Positions 10,243 through 16,995 of a DNA stretch of 39,659 nucleotides are shown one piece after another. The stretch's first letter is position 1; every line of letters starts with the position of its first letter. Source of the DNA: a virus; IMG/VR virus record IMGVR_UViG_3300042892_000894, positions 1 to 39,659 of that record. One strand, written 5' to 3'. Below the pieces are notes generated by a model. It was not told where the DNA came from. It made no database searches and was given only the letters and a program-made list of their open reading frames with translations. A program made the translations under genes and the position numbers.

Positions 10243-10389
10243 TTATGCCTCCCGTGTTAGGTAATCTATAAAGCCATCTCTGTCATAATCTGATTCCCAA
10301 GGAATTTGTGCAAGCGAAAGTATGATGCCTGGGTGGTCATAACCTAGTGCATCAACAAACGCTGTAACATCTTTAACAAATTGCTTCAC
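10243..10389 (-). CDS. 48-aa protein with EF-hand-like loop
   Basis: This small gene starts with GTG at 10389, overlapping the upstream TGA as GTGA and preceded by AGGGGAA. It ends two bases before the giant protein's start, and the giant gene's GGGAGG site lies in its last codons. The product (48 aa) contains ESDYDRDGFIDYLTRE. The spacing D-x-D-x-D-G-F-I-D resembles the first nine positions of an EF-hand or dockerin calcium loop, although position 12 is Thr rather than Glu or Asp. Function is unknown. Coupling to the giant internal protein suggests a partner or chaperone. Confidence 0.6.
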   Translation of the reverse strand: MKQFVKDVTAFVDALGYDHPGIILSLAQIPWESDYDRDGFIDYLTREA

Positions 10390-10811
10390 ATATTCCCCTG
10401 TAATGCACGAACAAAAATTCTAAATGATTGTGGCGTATCTGGAGCTGATGCCATTGCATCAAGTGCAGGAAGGTATCTTGCAATTATATCTGCTTCGCCT
10501 TGCTTGCTCTGATTCATCATCAAAGCATCTGATCCTGGTCCCGCGCCCATATCAATACCTGAAGTGATTGGACTATCTGGTCGCTCAGTTGGTGCAAACA
10601 ATTCTGTTCCTGCTGCTTGTGATGCTGCCTGACGCACATCTGAACCACGAGCACCGCGTACATCAGCGGTCTTAGCAAGCGGAGCGCCAGACTGAATCGC
10701 CTGCGTCTCAACGCCTTCACCGTATCCTGTGGAACCCATTTGAAGATTATCGGTACGTGTAGAGAACTTACCTGGGCCTGCTGGTCCAGCCAGTGGATTC
10801 ATCATACTCAC
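10386..10811 (-). CDS. Gly/Ala-rich hypothetical structural protein (141 aa)
   Basis: The start chosen is GTG at 10811. It overlaps the upstream TGA as GTGA and has GGAGG seven bases before it. The open frame reaches further up to 10859, but that would overlap the preceding gene widely. The product begins MSMMNPLAGPAGPGKFSTRT and is rich in Gly, Pro, Ala and Ser up to residue 100. It then has a more ordered helical end (ADIIARYLPALDAMASAPD, FRIFVRALQGNM). No family is recognised with certainty. Similar proteins follow the portal gene in some actinophages, so a head role is likely. Confidence 0.6.
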   Translation of the reverse strand: MSMMNPLAGPAGPGKFSTRTDNLQMGSTGYGEGVETQAIQSGAPLAKTADVRGARGSDVRQAASQAAGTELFAPTERPDSPITSGIDMGAGPGSDALMMNQSKQGEADIIARYLPALDAMASAPDTPQSFRIFVRALQGNM

Positions 10812-11023
10812 TGTTTGTCCTCCTCTAATTTTTCTAAATCTGCTGTCATATCTTCCCAAGCTCTATTAGTTTGGGTAAGATGATTTGATTGGTAAATTGA
10901 TAATTCCATTAGCTCACCTGTAAATGTTTCAATAGATGATGCTATGTTGTGTAGAAAACCTATACTGATAACTACAAAGTCAAGAAAGCGCACTGGGCGA
11001 GAAATATAATTATCATCTTTCAT
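10808..11023 (-). CDS. Small helical protein, possible membrane-associated (71 aa)
   Basis: The ATG at 11023 is preferred over an in-frame GTG at 11035 because GGAGGG lies at a usual distance only from the ATG. The product has a hydrophobic N-terminal part (RFLDFVVISIGFLHNIASS, about residues 12-30) and a hydrophilic helical C-terminus (AWEDMTADLEKLEEDKQ). It could be a small membrane protein or a helical accessory protein of the portal region. No family is recognised. Confidence 0.55.
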   Translation of the reverse strand: MKDDNYISRPVRFLDFVVISIGFLHNIASSIETFTGELMELSIYQSNHLTQTNRAWEDMTADLEKLEEDKQ

Positions 11024-11050
11024 CGCCCAGTACACCCTCCATTAAAAGTA

Positions 11051-11194
11051 TTATCCCTTTTTGACTGCGTTTCCGCGTCGTCCTGCTGGCATCATTGATG
11101 GTACTACCTTGCCTGGTCCTGCTGGCTTGGAAGTATCCTTCTTGCCTTCGACGGCCTTTGACATTGGTGCTGCTGCACGTGATCCTCTGTTCAT
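11051..11194 (-). CDS. Lys/Arg/Pro-rich mini-protein (47 aa)
   Basis: This 47-codon gene lies just downstream of the portal and has a strong GGAGG site eight bases before ATG 11194. The product is basic (SRAAAPMSKAVEGKKDTSKP, then AGRRGNAVKKG at the end) and probably unfolded. It resembles the other tiny Lys-rich proteins on either side of the portal-terminase region and near the right edge. The role is unknown. Packaging or capsid association is a guess. Confidence 0.6.
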   Translation of the reverse strand: MNRGSRAAAPMSKAVEGKKDTSKPAGPGKVVPSMMPAGRRGNAVKKG

Positions 11195-11210
11195 ATTACA
11201 CCTCCTCTGA

Positions 11211-12971
11211 TTATGCTGCGCCGGTGATACCAGCTAGTAGTTGGGCTATATCTGGACGTTGACCAGCAGCAGGGGCCATACCACCTTGTTCTTGTGGAGG
11301 TTGCGCTGAGGCTGGGGCGGGGGCCGCACCTGCCGCTGGAAGTTGTTGTTCCATACCTGGTGCCATCGGTGGCATCTCTGGGGCTGGAGGAGGTGGTTCT
11401 GGCATAAATGCTTTTTCGATAACCGCTTCTAGCGATTGCCCCTTTTGCCGACCTTGGATAACAGTTGCAATGCGGGTGATAATCGAACTAGGGTCTTGGC
11501 CTTGCGCTGCGAGGGCAGGAATTGCCTGAGCATACTGTGCAACAGCAACACGCAAAGAATCGCGCATCTCTTCAATATCAACACGTTGTTCCTCCTGAGT
11601 TACATTCAAGTCCATTGGAATCTCACGGCGTACATAGTCACGAGATACGAGCTTGTCTGAACGCATTTGTAGTAATGCAATGATGGCACGGTTTGGGTCC
11701 ATACCAGACATAATTCCGTAACGTACATCTACACCGTACTCACCCTTGATATCACGAGATGGTGTGTACTTGAGAACGTAAGGTGTTCCGTCATCTGTTC
11801 CCTTGATGGTCTTTGGAATACCACCAAATACTTTCTCATCTGCTTCAAAGCAAACTGAAACAAGTTCTTGGAACATACGAGCAAACTGTGCTTGTGCTGA
11901 CTTGATCTGTGTATCAAAGCCTGCTTGTAGTGCTTGCACACCGCGACCAGTAACTACTGATGCATCAATGTTACCTGACCGAGATTCAGGGTAACGAGCA
12001 CCAAGGCGTAGTTCACGCTCTAGTACGCTGGACTCAGTAAAGACTCCAGGTGGTAGTTCTAGTGGAACACGACGAATACCTTGTGGGTTAGCAGAACGCA
12101 TAATTGCGTCTGGACCAAGTGCCAACTCTTGCACATCTTGTGGAATAGCAATAGGTGCTTGGATAGATTTTTCTGCTGCTTGGATCTGTAATACTGCAAA
12201 GCGAGCACGAGCAAGTTGAACTGATAGAACATCATCAAACTGTCCACGTGCTTCACCATCAAGTGATGAACGCATAACGACAGATGCCATTGGCTTATTT
12301 AAGATGTTAGGTGTACGTGCTAGAACTAAGTTCTTGCGCTCTGGTAAGTACAGTAGATCTTGGTCCTTGTCGTGGTACTTGACCATTGAGATATAAGGAG
12401 AAGATAAAGCATACTGGTTCTTACCTAGAATTAAATCGTAATACTCTGGGTATTGTGCAGCTAGTGTCTCTGCATCGGTAACGATAACCTGAGTTACAGA
12501 CATTACGCGACCATAACGATCTAACTCTGGGTAGGTACCAAATGGGTTGAGCATACGGATACGAGGATTATTGTCCTCAAAGTCCATCTCAACCATACCA
12601 ATACCAAGACCATAGGTGTTATACCAGTCTGCTGCTGTGTACATCTGCAGTTGTAGGTCAGAGTTTGTTACATAAAAGTTTGCAATACGAGTTCTAGTAT
12701 CTGCTGCCTTACGTGCTGCATCTGAAACCATATTGGTTGCAGAGCAGTTAAAGGATGGCAATGGTGCCATCGCTTCTGCTAGATCTCGTGCTGCGACGTC
12801 AATGAAGTTTGCAACCAGAGGCTTTGGATATTCCTCTGAAAACATTGCAGGATATACCTTAGAGATATCTCCCTGACGCACCGAGAGCACATCACGCATA
12901 CGTTGATCCCGCGCTGATGAGCGAGTACGTAAGCGTGCGAGCTTAGCGTCAACTTCTTTGACTGATAACAA
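11211..12971 (-). CDS. Portal protein
   Basis: This 586-residue protein lies between terminase and scaffold. The portal is the dodecameric ring at the head vertex through which DNA is packaged and ejected. Supporting features are the N-terminal ARLRTRSSARDQRMRDVLSV helix, PLVANFIDVAARDLAEAMAPLP near 50-71, TAADWYNTYGLGIGMVEMD near 113, and ELRLGARYPESRSGNIDASV followed by TGRGVQALQAGFDTQ. These are typical of actinophage portals. From about residue 515 the protein is a Pro/Ala/Gln-rich tail. The start is TTG at 12971, with AAGGA eight bases upstream and no better ATG. Confidence 0.85.
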   Translation of the reverse strand: MLSVKEVDAKLARLRTRSSARDQRMRDVLSVRQGDISKVYPAMFSEEYPKPLVANFIDVAARDLAEAMAPLPSFNCSATNMVSDAARKAADTRTRIANFYVTNSDLQLQMYTAADWYNTYGLGIGMVEMDFEDNNPRIRMLNPFGTYPELDRYGRVMSVTQVIVTDAETLAAQYPEYYDLILGKNQYALSSPYISMVKYHDKDQDLLYLPERKNLVLARTPNILNKPMASVVMRSSLDGEARGQFDDVLSVQLARARFAVLQIQAAEKSIQAPIAIPQDVQELALGPDAIMRSANPQGIRRVPLELPPGVFTESSVLERELRLGARYPESRSGNIDASVVTGRGVQALQAGFDTQIKSAQAQFARMFQELVSVCFEADEKVFGGIPKTIKGTDDGTPYVLKYTPSRDIKGEYGVDVRYGIMSGMDPNRAIIALLQMRSDKLVSRDYVRREIPMDLNVTQEEQRVDIEEMRDSLRVAVAQYAQAIPALAAQGQDPSSIITRIATVIQGRQKGQSLEAVIEKAFMPEPPPPAPEMPPMAPGMEQQLPAAGAAPAPASAQPPQEQGGMAPAAGQRPDIAQLLAGITGAA

Positions 12972-12981
12972 TATGGGGTCC

Positions 12982-13335
12982 TTACTTCTTCTTTTTCTTC
13001 TTGGCGTTCATTTCAATGATTTTGGCACGCATAGCAGTTTTTGATTTGTCGTTAATGATTTGACGTTCTACTTGCTTTGCAGAACCCATACCAGCATCTC
13101 CGTAAATTGTTTTTGTTTTACGACTTGGTACTCTAGCTCCATCTTGTGTAAAATAATAGGCAGGTTCTTCACCAACTTTTACTGGCTTAGTAAGTTTTGC
13201 AGCAGTCTTTGCTGCTCCACCTTTTTTAGCCTTTTCAAGTTCATACTTTGCATAAGCAGTAGTTCCCTTACGAGGTGCTTGAACTAAATCTGCTGTAATT
13301 TTTTTAGTTGTTTTAGCAACAGGTTTCTTAGCCAT
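12982..13335 (-). CDS. Lys-rich hypothetical protein (117 aa)
   Basis: I use ATG 13335, which overlaps the preceding small gene by 8 bases. An in-frame TTG at 13359 is the alternative. The product is very basic: it starts MAKKPVAKTTKKITADLV, has a moderately ordered middle (EEPAYYFTQDGARVPSRKTKTI) and ends in a run of six lysines. It sits between terminase and portal. Such basic proteins may bind nucleic acid or neutralise packaged DNA. No family is recognised. Confidence 0.6.
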   Translation of the reverse strand: MAKKPVAKTTKKITADLVQAPRKGTTAYAKYELEKAKKGGAAKTAAKLTKPVKVGEEPAYYFTQDGARVPSRKTKTIYGDAGMGSAKQVERQIINDKSKTAMRAKIIEMNAKKKKKK

Positions 13336-13462
13336 AGATTTTACCGTATTTCTTTTCAAGGAGTTTTTTCATTGCTGCATCCTGTGGAGTCATCTTTGTT
13401 GGACTAGGTGTTGGCTTTGGCTTTGGCTTTGGCTTTGGCGTTGGCTTCTTTGCTACTGGCAT
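13328..13462 (-). CDS. KP-repeat mini-protein (44 aa)
   Basis: This gene starts ten bases after the terminase stop. The 44-residue product begins MPVAKKPTPKPKPKPKPTPS, an extended Lys-Pro repeat, followed by a short helix (PQDAAMKKLLEKKYGKIYG). The repeat is encoded by a tandem hexamer, which is prone to slippage, so length may vary between relatives. The preceding ATATCTCC on the plus strand gives a GGAG site upstream of ATG. Function is unknown. Confidence 0.55.
   Translation of the reverse strand: MPVAKKPTPKPKPKPKPTPSPTKMTPQDAAMKKLLEKKYGKIYG
13411..13446. repeat. TTGGCT hexamer tandem repeat
   Basis: TTGGCT is repeated about five times, the last interrupted by one G. It encodes the Lys-Pro run of the 44-aa protein on the minus strand. 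It is a low-complexity coding repeat, not a regulatory array. Confidence 0.8.
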
Positions 13463-13472
13463 TTATATCTCC

Positions 13473-15332
13473 TTAGATGAATGTACGATCTTTTTCGGCG
13501 AGCAATTCATCTATGTTGATAACTGTTCGCTTGCCTCTTTCATAACGAGAGAGGAATGGATTTTTCATATGGTGGGTCGCGTGGATACCTTGGCTCAGCA
13601 TCTCGCGTGCTCTGATCTCACAGAACCACAAGGCCATCACCATATCTGTCTTACCTTTAGTAGTAGGTGACCACGTAATCAATTGCTCGATGAGCGCCTT
13701 GATGTTTTCAGTCTGGTCACTAGGTAGGTGAATAAGGTTGTCGCGGTGGTGCTTGCCGTCAAATTGTTTTGTGCCAAACAAGGTGGACATAGAAGCAACA
13801 CCGAAGCCGGAGTCCCACTTGTTGTTTCCAGTATGGTGCTCTCGCAGTAGCACACCCCTGGAGGCAAGGTTTGCGCGGATGCCCTCATCTTGCGTAAGGA
13901 ATGATTGAAAAGCATTCTTCTCTACTATCCACTCACTAGGTGAGTACAGGGAAGTCCAGTCAAAGATTAACTGACGGATTGCAGCAGGCGTTGGCCTAGT
14001 AATCTTAATAGCATCAACGATATAGCGTTTATGTGTAGCGCGATCAACAGCGTAACAAACGGCGGCTGTATCACCAACCATAGCGGGATCAAGACCACAA
14101 ATAAAAGAAAAGCCATTGACATCACGCGGATGGCCTGGGTTACCAGGAACCAAACGACCTGCCTTACGCATACCATCAATAGAACCTCTTACACATACTG
14201 GGTCATAGATTGCATCATCTGATATATCTTGCTGTTGATAAACCAAAGCCCAGGTACTTGCATCCATAGCTTGACGTTCGTTGTAAAGGTTACGACCATT
14301 CCATCTAGGATAGAGGCCGTCCTCGTTCAAATCTGATTCTGTCTGTCCATCAAAGGGAGCATCGCTAGCAGGCCAGAGGGTTTCCCATTTCTCAGGGTCC
14401 TCATCTGTAGTTAAAAGCGCCGGCATCGCAAGGTAGGTCCAAGGGACCAAGCCACCGGGGTAGCGGTCTTCGGAGCGTAGCTCGCGGTATAGGTCAACTG
14501 CGGTAACTCGGGTACCTACGATAATCAACTTACCAGTAGGGTTCAAACGAGAGCGCACATCCTGGGTTAACCAGCGGATCTGCTTCTCAAACTCGTTGGC
14601 GTTCTTTAATGTCACCGCGTCGTCCACGATAATCATATCGGCACGCTTACCGTAGATCTGACCACCGATACCAACGGCTTCGATGTTCGGGTCCTTTTCA
14701 GATGACTCACGGAGTTCATCACCAAAGGTAACACGGGTTGCCTGCCAAGAGGCAGACTTAGAGTTAAACCCTACGCCAGCAGCGTAAGCCTGTTGGAGTG
14801 CTTCATAATTTGGATGAGTCAGGCGTTGCTTGATGGCGTAGAGAAAGTCTGCAGCTAACTGCTGGGTCTGAGAGACTATCAGCACACGAAAGTTAGGGTT
14901 CTGACAAACCTGCCAAGTGACGTAATCAATGGTCACAGTCATAGATTTGGCGTGGTTTGGCGGGATGTTCAAAAGGATACGGTTATTAGCCAGACCCTTT
15001 TCATACTTCATACTGGGGTGTAGCCACCCAGGTTCACGGCCTTCGATCACATCTATTAGATTCTGCTGATGTGGAAAGGTGCGGGAGTGTAGGTACTTCT
15101 GGCGGAACTCGGCAAAGGTAAGGTCGTGTACATCAGATGCTGCAAAGGACTTGTCTTTCAACCCAAGGCGGGTTCGGTCAACTTTGTCAGTAAAGATCTT
15201 GTCTGTGCGACGGTAGTACTCGTAGGTCTTAATGGACTTACCGGCGGAGGCACAAGCCTGCTCAATAGTCATACCTTCAGCTACACAGCCAAGGATTAAT
15301 CTCTTGGCAATGTCAGCGCTGTTGTCTGCCAT
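13473..15332 (-). CDS. terL: Terminase large subunit
   Basis: This is a 619-residue DNA packaging motor. The ATPase part has a deviant Walker A, NIPPNHAKSMTVT (near residue 126), and Walker B MIIVDDAV (near 234), followed by LIIVGTRVT as the coupling region. The C-terminal RNase H-like nuclease has ICGLDPAMVGDTAA (first Asp, near 415), VEKNAF, and DMVMALWFCEIR (last Asp, near 560). The N-terminus (about 15-45, GMTIEQACASAGKSIKTYEYY) reads like a helix-turn-helix. No separate small terminase gene is seen, so this may supply DNA recognition. ATG 15332 has an AAGGAG site. It is the first gene of the leftward late operon. Confidence 0.93.
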   Translation of the reverse strand: MADNSADIAKRLILGCVAEGMTIEQACASAGKSIKTYEYYRRTDKIFTDKVDRTRLGLKDKSFAASDVHDLTFAEFRQKYLHSRTFPHQQNLIDVIEGREPGWLHPSMKYEKGLANNRILLNIPPNHAKSMTVTIDYVTWQVCQNPNFRVLIVSQTQQLAADFLYAIKQRLTHPNYEALQQAYAAGVGFNSKSASWQATRVTFGDELRESSEKDPNIEAVGIGGQIYGKRADMIIVDDAVTLKNANEFEKQIRWLTQDVRSRLNPTGKLIIVGTRVTAVDLYRELRSEDRYPGGLVPWTYLAMPALLTTDEDPEKWETLWPASDAPFDGQTESDLNEDGLYPRWNGRNLYNERQAMDASTWALVYQQQDISDDAIYDPVCVRGSIDGMRKAGRLVPGNPGHPRDVNGFSFICGLDPAMVGDTAAVCYAVDRATHKRYIVDAIKITRPTPAAIRQLIFDWTSLYSPSEWIVEKNAFQSFLTQDEGIRANLASRGVLLREHHTGNNKWDSGFGVASMSTLFGTKQFDGKHHRDNLIHLPSDQTENIKALIEQLITWSPTTKGKTDMVMALWFCEIRAREMLSQGIHATHHMKNPFLSRYERGKRTVINIDELLAEKDRTFI

Positions 15333-15428
15333 TGTACTCCTTAGATGGGCCGGAATCGGATCTTATCTTTACTAGGTCGAATGTTTCATCTACCAGTAGA
15401 TAGACCAATCCCCACTAAAAGTACTGGG

Positions 15429-15467
15429 CAGTTCGGGCTTAGCGCCCGAGGGAGCTACAGCGAACTG
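15429..15467. repeat. Nested inverted repeat in control region
   Basis: An outer CAGTTCG/CGAACTG pair (15429-15435 and 15461-15467) encloses an inner hairpin TCGGGC-TTAGC-GCCCGA (15433-15449); the two share three bases, so they are alternative or cruciform-like folds. It lies about 100 bases upstream of the terminase start, where a leftward late promoter or its operator would be expected. Confidence 0.5.
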
Positions 15468-15493
15468 AGGGGTAAGTTAGTGCTCGGCCTAGG

Positions 15494-15509
15494 GGCCTCG
15501 CTAGAGGCC
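15494..15509. repeat. Short GC-rich hairpin
   Basis: GGCCTC-GCTA-GAGGCC is a perfect 6-bp stem with a tetraloop. No T-run follows on either strand, so it is not a classical terminator. It belongs to the group of folds in the divergent non-coding region. Confidence 0.5.
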
Positions 15510-15670
15510 AAACTGTCACTGCTCAGGGTCTTTCCCATTAAAGCCCCTTACTATATATAAGGCAGGAAATTTAACGCATTTCCCGTTTTTACGATGTGAG
15601 TTGTATCACAGTATATATAACCGCAGGTCAGAGGCTGATCGAGCTTCACTTTAGCAAATATTTTTTGTTT

Positions 15671-15688
15671 GGGTATATACCTATACCC
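15671..15688. repeat. AT-rich hairpin GGGTATA/TATACCC
   Basis: GGGTATA-TACC-TATACCC is a perfect 7-bp stem, beside the T-rich ATTTTTTGTTT stretch at 15659-15669. It also contains the 10-bp palindrome GGTATATACC. An AT-rich element next to a fold is a common layout of a DNA-unwinding site. Confidence 0.5.
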
Positions 15689-15868
15689 CGTGCAAAATTC
15701 AGCAACGGGGGGTGCCCCTTCCTGCTGCCAGACCCTGTTCCTATGGTAGAGGGTTAGACAGTTACGGGCAGACTGTCTGCAATGTTTGGCAAGGGTTAGA
15801 GTGCTTGCTGTACCTCCGGCACTTATTTAATATCCTCCCCTAGCCCGATTAAGTAACCGCCTACCCTT

Positions 15869-15952
15869 GCAGCTACTAACCGGCGCAGCTATCACCCGAT
15901 ACCGCAGCTCTAGCCCGTGAGCCGATAGCCTTGCCCTACTAGATCGCAGCTA
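15869..15952 (+). repeat. GCAGCT(A/C) iteron cluster
   Basis: Four copies of GCAGCTA or GCAGCTC occur at 15869, 15885, 15904 and 15946, all in the same orientation, in 84 bases of non-coding DNA. The spacing is 16, 19 and 42 bases. Further copies continue into the early operon. The cluster may be a binding site for a phage replication or regulatory protein. Confidence 0.45.
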
Positions 15953-16052
15953 ATACCTAACCCCGCAAGCCCTAGACATAAGCGGGCTAACTGTCTACCT
16001 TATGGCGTGACTGGTCACCTTAAAACTATGACCGCTTGCCTTGTTGTAAGTG

Positions 16053-16080
16053 TTGCTTATGGGGCATAGTCGTGTATAGT
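16053..16080 (+). promoter_or_regulatory. Candidate early promoter
   Basis: TTGCTT (16053-16058) and TATAGT (16075-16080) are spaced by 16 bases and resemble a sigma-70/SigA -35/-10 pair. Transcription would begin near 16087, some 50 bases before the first early gene. No other equally good pair is seen close to that gene. Confidence 0.5.
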
Positions 16081-16088
16081 TACACCCG

Positions 16089-16119
16089 TAGAGCTACTCA
16101 CTTACCTACTCAAGCTCTA
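16089..16119 (+). other. 5' leader hairpin of early transcript
   Basis: TAGAGCT (16089-16095) pairs with AGCTCTA (16113-16119) and would fold at the very 5' end of the early mRNA if the promoter above is correct. A 5'-terminal hairpin can protect the message from decay. Confidence 0.45.
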
Positions 16120-16136
16120 TAGATAAGAGTAAATAA

Positions 16137-16583
16137 ATGACTAACACAATTAAGCAAGATACTAAGCTCTCTTTCCCTTGCAGCTGTAACGGGTGCCGTA
16201 ACTATCCAACACGCCCCGCCGAGATCTGGCACGAGAGCCAGATAGCAAGCAAGGCGCAAGGGTATTTTTTTACCCGTGACACTATGCGATTCTTTAATAG
16301 TAGAATTGCAGACTTTAAGCCCGTAGGGATAAGCCCTAGCGGTGTTGATAGCTTAATGGTTATCGTATCGAATAGGCGTGATGATGATCCCCGCTACTAT
16401 GAGATCATTACCCTCTGCCCTTACGGGGAGATTGGGCGCGAGTGGGCTAGAGATCAAGAGGGCACACTAATCACACAATACGCGAGCTTAGCTAAGGCGC
16501 GAAAGTCTGCCCGGTGGAATTGTACTATCGCCCCGCAGCTCTGCGATTGTCACGGGTGCCAACTAGATAAGGCGGGGCGGTAA
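16137..16583 (+). CDS. Conserved phage protein with FTRDTMRFF motif (148 aa)
   Basis: This is the first gene of the rightward early operon. The 148-residue protein has an N-terminal Cys group (CSCNGC, residues 15-20), a central GYFFTRDTMRFFNSRIADF segment (near 42-60) and a C-terminal CDCHGC group near 136-141, so it probably binds zinc. The FxRDTMRFF segment recurs in actinophage proteins of unknown function. ATG 16137 follows an AAGAG site, and the stop overlaps the next start as TAATG. The role is unknown. Early position suggests host takeover or replication support. Confidence 0.7.
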   Translation: MTNTIKQDTKLSFPCSCNGCRNYPTRPAEIWHESQIASKAQGYFFTRDTMRFFNSRIADFKPVGISPSGVDSLMVIVSNRRDDDPRYYEIITLCPYGEIGREWARDQEGTLITQYASLAKARKSARWNCTIAPQLCDCHGCQLDKAGR

Positions 16584-16753
16584 TGGATAAGTGCGATAAG
16601 TGCCAGAATATGGCAAGAGTGACAGTATCGGGCTACTTAGTACCGCGATACTTATGCGCCTTTCACGCTAGTGAGTTATGCGAGAGCGTAGGCGATCAAG
16701 AGGGAGCGGTTAAGTTCGCGCAGCTATTAGCCGGCGATAGGTTAAGCGCGTGA
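16583..16753 (+). CDS. CxxC/CxxH mini-protein (56 aa)
   Basis: The 56-residue product begins MDKCDKCQNMARVTVSGY and has a second pair, CAFH, near residues 25-28. Together they form a likely single zinc-binding finger. The start overlaps the previous stop (TAATG) and the end overlaps the next start (GTGA), which supports it as a real gene. Function is unknown. Confidence 0.65.
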   Translation: MDKCDKCQNMARVTVSGYLVPRYLCAFHASELCESVGDQEGAVKFAQLLAGDRLSA

Positions 16754-16914
16754 GATCGCGTACCTATTACCGTATACGCCTAGCGGTACGCCTATCCTTA
16801 GGGTTAGCCCTCTTAGCTCTAATTCTATGGATCGCGGGCAATGTATGGTGGACGGGAGAGGGCTATTGTTTTGGGTCTATGTCTAAGTGCTTAGGTAAAG
16901 AGTTCACTAGGTAG
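16750..16914 (+). CDS. Single-pass membrane mini-protein (54 aa)
   Basis: It starts with GTG at 16750 in a GTGA overlap. The 54-residue product has an Arg-rich N-terminus (RSRTYYRIR), one membrane helix (about residues 11-33, LAVRLSLGLALLALILWIAG) and a short outside tail with two cysteines (YCFGSMSKC) that could form a disulfide. It may act on the host membrane early in infection. No family is recognised. Confidence 0.6.
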   Translation: MRSRTYYRIRLAVRLSLGLALLALILWIAGNVWWTGEGYCFGSMSKCLGKEFTR

Positions 16915-16922
16915 GTGACTAG

Positions 16923-16946
16923 CGCCCTCCCTTAACGGGGAGGGTG
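16923..16946 (+). terminator. Hairpin before clamp gene
   Basis: CCCTCCC (16925-16931) and GGGAGGG (16938-16944) form a strong stem around a TTAACG loop, extended by two more pairs. No T-run follows, so it may attenuate or mark an RNA processing site rather than terminate fully. It sits in the 77-base gap between the membrane mini-protein and the clamp-like gene. Confidence 0.45.
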
Positions 16947-16974
16947 TTAGCCCGTACCTAGCGGGGAATTACTA

Positions 16975-16995
16975 AGTAAAGGGGTTAAATTATGA
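16975..16995 (+). repeat. Leader repeat copy 1 (clamp start)
   Basis: The 21-base stretch that holds the ribosome site and ATG of the clamp gene recurs at 17686-17706 with one mismatch. Both contain AGTAAAGGGGTTA followed by ATTATGA. The shared part includes the start codon. Confidence 0.85.

Larger units (their letters stand above)
15333..16136. other. Divergent non-coding control region, candidate origin
   Basis: These 804 bases separate the leftward terminase operon from the rightward early operon. I find no convincing gene here. The 71-codon plus frame at 15345-15560 lacks any domain or a good ribosome site. The region holds hairpins at 15429, 15494, 15671, 15757-15777 (GACAGT/ACTGTC) and 16089, an AT-rich stretch near 15640-15690, two TATATATAA boxes at about 15552 and 15611, four GCAGCT repeats (15869-15952), and a promoter-like sequence at 16053-16080. 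Dense folds, AT-rich DNA and short iterons between divergent operons fit a replication origin or a transcription control centre. That is inference. Confidence 0.55.

Noticed and set aside
15345-15560. 71-codon plus-strand frame in the control region
   Set aside because: No ribosome site, no domain, and it runs through strong inverted repeats; more likely non-coding.
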